Source of the DNA: Pseudopedobacter sp.
GTDB taxonomy: Bacteria; Bacteroidota; Bacteroidia; Sphingobacteriales; Sphingobacteriaceae
Reading direction: 5' to 3'
NCBI GenBank assembly: GCA_014378285.1
Contig: JACMNZ010000044.1
Location: 1-6,146, forward strand
Length of the DNA: 6,146 nt
How positions within the stretch are numbered: position 1 is the stretch's first letter; every line of letters begins with the position of its first letter. Below, in pieces: positions 5,150 to 6,146 of the stretch. The notes below the pieces were generated by a model that worked only from the letters and a program-made list of their open reading frames with translations, was not told where the DNA came from and made no database searches. The position numbers and the translations under genes were made by a program.

Positions 5150-6146
5150 CTATATTTTTTTGAATTTATCAGCCAACATCTTTAACATATCCTCATTTGC
5201 AGGGCTTGTCTCTTTTTTAGGTCTATTTTGTTGATAAGGTTTTTGCTCCTGATTTACTGGCTTTTTAAAAGCTGGTTTTGTTGGTAAACTTTGTACTACT
5301 TGCTCTGCTTTTGTTTCTTTTTCTACAGGCTTTTGCTTTTGTCTTTCCTCATTTTTTTTATCACGATGCTGTTTCCAAAATTTATCTAAACGGTTTTTAG
5401 TGTACAGTGGAAAATCACCATTCATTATCCAAGAGTAATAGCTTGGTTCGGCATCAAAAACTTCAAAAAGTGTTTTGCCTTTATGCTTCCCAAAATTGAA
5501 ACAAGGTTCATCACTATCGTTAAAAACCATTCTTCCGGCAAAATCTACTGGCCTATTTAAATTGGTAAATTGATGCAAAGCATCTACATCATTAATAACA
5601 GGTTGTGATATATTTCCTTTTTTATCCTCAAAATCTATTCCCTCATATTTATCTAATTGGGAAAGTAAAACTTCATAAGTTGCTTTAATATCGGCTTCTG
5701 CAGAGTGTGCATTAACTATTTCCTTTCCGCAATAAAATTTATAGGCTGCTCTTAATGTACGTTGTTCCATCTGATGGAAAATGTTTTGTACATCTACAAA
5801 CTTTCTATTATCAATATCAAAGGTAACTCCAGCTCTTAAAAATTCTTCTACCAACATTGGGATATCAAATTTATTAGAGTTGTAACCAGCCAAATCAGCA
5901 TCACCTAAAAAAGTAATAATCTCTTGTGCTACATCTTTAAAAGTTGGTGCATCTTTAATATCTTCATCATAAATACCATGTATCAAAGAAGTCTCTAACG
6001 GGATTGGAATGTTAGGCTTAATTTTCATGGTTTTTATTTCTTCCGTTCCATCTGGCATGGCTTTAAGAATAGATATTTCTACAATTCGGTCAGAAGCTAC
6101 ATTAATTCCTGTGGCCTCTAAATCGAAAAATGCCAATGGGCGTTTA
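5150..6146 (-). CDS. DEDDh 3'-5' exonuclease, DnaQ/ExoX-like (5' end outside window)
   Basis: Predicted metal-dependent 3'-5' exonuclease of the DnaQ superfamily. The DEDDh residues are visible. Counting from the Leu codon TTG at 6136 as residue 1, they are Asp5 and Glu7 in FFDLEATG, Asp91 in NSNKFDIP, and His144 and Asp149 in AHSAEADIKAT. After the nuclease domain (about 1-165) comes a second small domain with FNFGKHKGKTLFEV and YYSWIMNGDFP (213-243), of the kind found at the C-terminus of exonuclease X-like proteins. A low-complexity Lys/Gln/Pro-rich linker (about 256-312) leads to a short terminal helix. The frame remains open to the window edge and encodes Lys-Arg-Pro before that TTG, so the true start is a few codons beyond base 6146 and the TTG is not the start. 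Likely roles are DNA repair or RNA/DNA end trimming; it is not evidently the polymerase III epsilon subunit. It is probably co-transcribed with the epimerase gene. Confidence 0.92.
   Translation of the reverse strand, partial: KRPLAFFDLEATGINVASDRIVEISILKAMPDGTEEIKTMKIKPNIPIPLETSLIHGIYDEDIKDAPTFKDVAQEIITFLGDADLAGYNSNKFDIPMLVEEFLRAGVTFDIDNRKFVDVQNIFHQMEQRTLRAAYKFYCGKEIVNAHSAEADIKATYEVLLSQLDKYEGIDFEDKKGNISQPVINDVDALHQFTNLNRPVDFAGRMVFNDSDEPCFNFGKHKGKTLFEVFDAEPSYYSWIMNGDFPLYTKNRLDKFWKQHRDKKNEERQKQKPVEKETKAEQVVQSLPTKPAFKKPVNQEQKPYQQNRPKKETSPANEDMLKMLADKFKKI

Overview
The window is AT-rich DNA that reads like the chromosome of a member of the Bacteroidota, probably Pedobacter or another sphingobacterium. 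The evidence is protein style (patatin, GH1 and DnaQ/ExoX-like proteins of this type), start sites that mostly lack strong Shine-Dalgarno sequences, AT-rich intergenic DNA, and one promoter-like TTG-N19-TATTTTG site. This placement is inference, because the window holds no rRNA or marker gene.

Layout. Bases 1-104 hold at most the last codons of an upstream gene plus the patatin leader. Two plus-strand genes follow, separated by one base: a patatin-like phospholipase (105-1121) and a class I SAM-dependent methyltransferase (1123-1815). They meet a minus-strand GH1 beta-glucosidase (1825-3183) tail to tail across 9 bp. Bases 3184-3600 (417 bp) are mostly non-coding but structured. They hold an inverted repeat and a promoter-like site just upstream of the GH1 gene, a 29-codon minus-strand small ORF with a good ribosome binding site, a second hairpin at the end of that small ORF, and a 192-bp stretch bounded by imperfect terminal inverted repeats that could be a MITE-like remnant. 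Beyond it, still on the minus strand, lie four genes in transcription order from the right edge: a 5'-incomplete DEDDh 3'-5' exonuclease (5150-6146), a LacX-type aldose 1-epimerase homologue (4278-5144), an MntA-like nucleotidyltransferase antitoxin (3938-4234) and a HepT-like HEPN toxin (3601-3945).

How the parts relate. The patatin and methyltransferase are almost certainly co-transcribed; one may act on membrane lipid, while the methyltransferase substrate is unknown. The exonuclease and epimerase are 5 bp apart. The antitoxin and toxin overlap by 8 bp with the antitoxin first, the usual HepT-MntA arrangement, and both carry their diagnostic motifs. The GH1 enzyme looks cytoplasmic and specific for non-phosphorylated sugars; no SusCD-type locus accompanies it here.

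I see no convincing new multi-gene system. The items most worth a second look are the small amphipathic peptide ORF, the possible MITE beside the toxin-antitoxin pair, the Val in place of the expected catalytic Glu in the epimerase homologue, and the tightly coupled patatin/methyltransferase pair.
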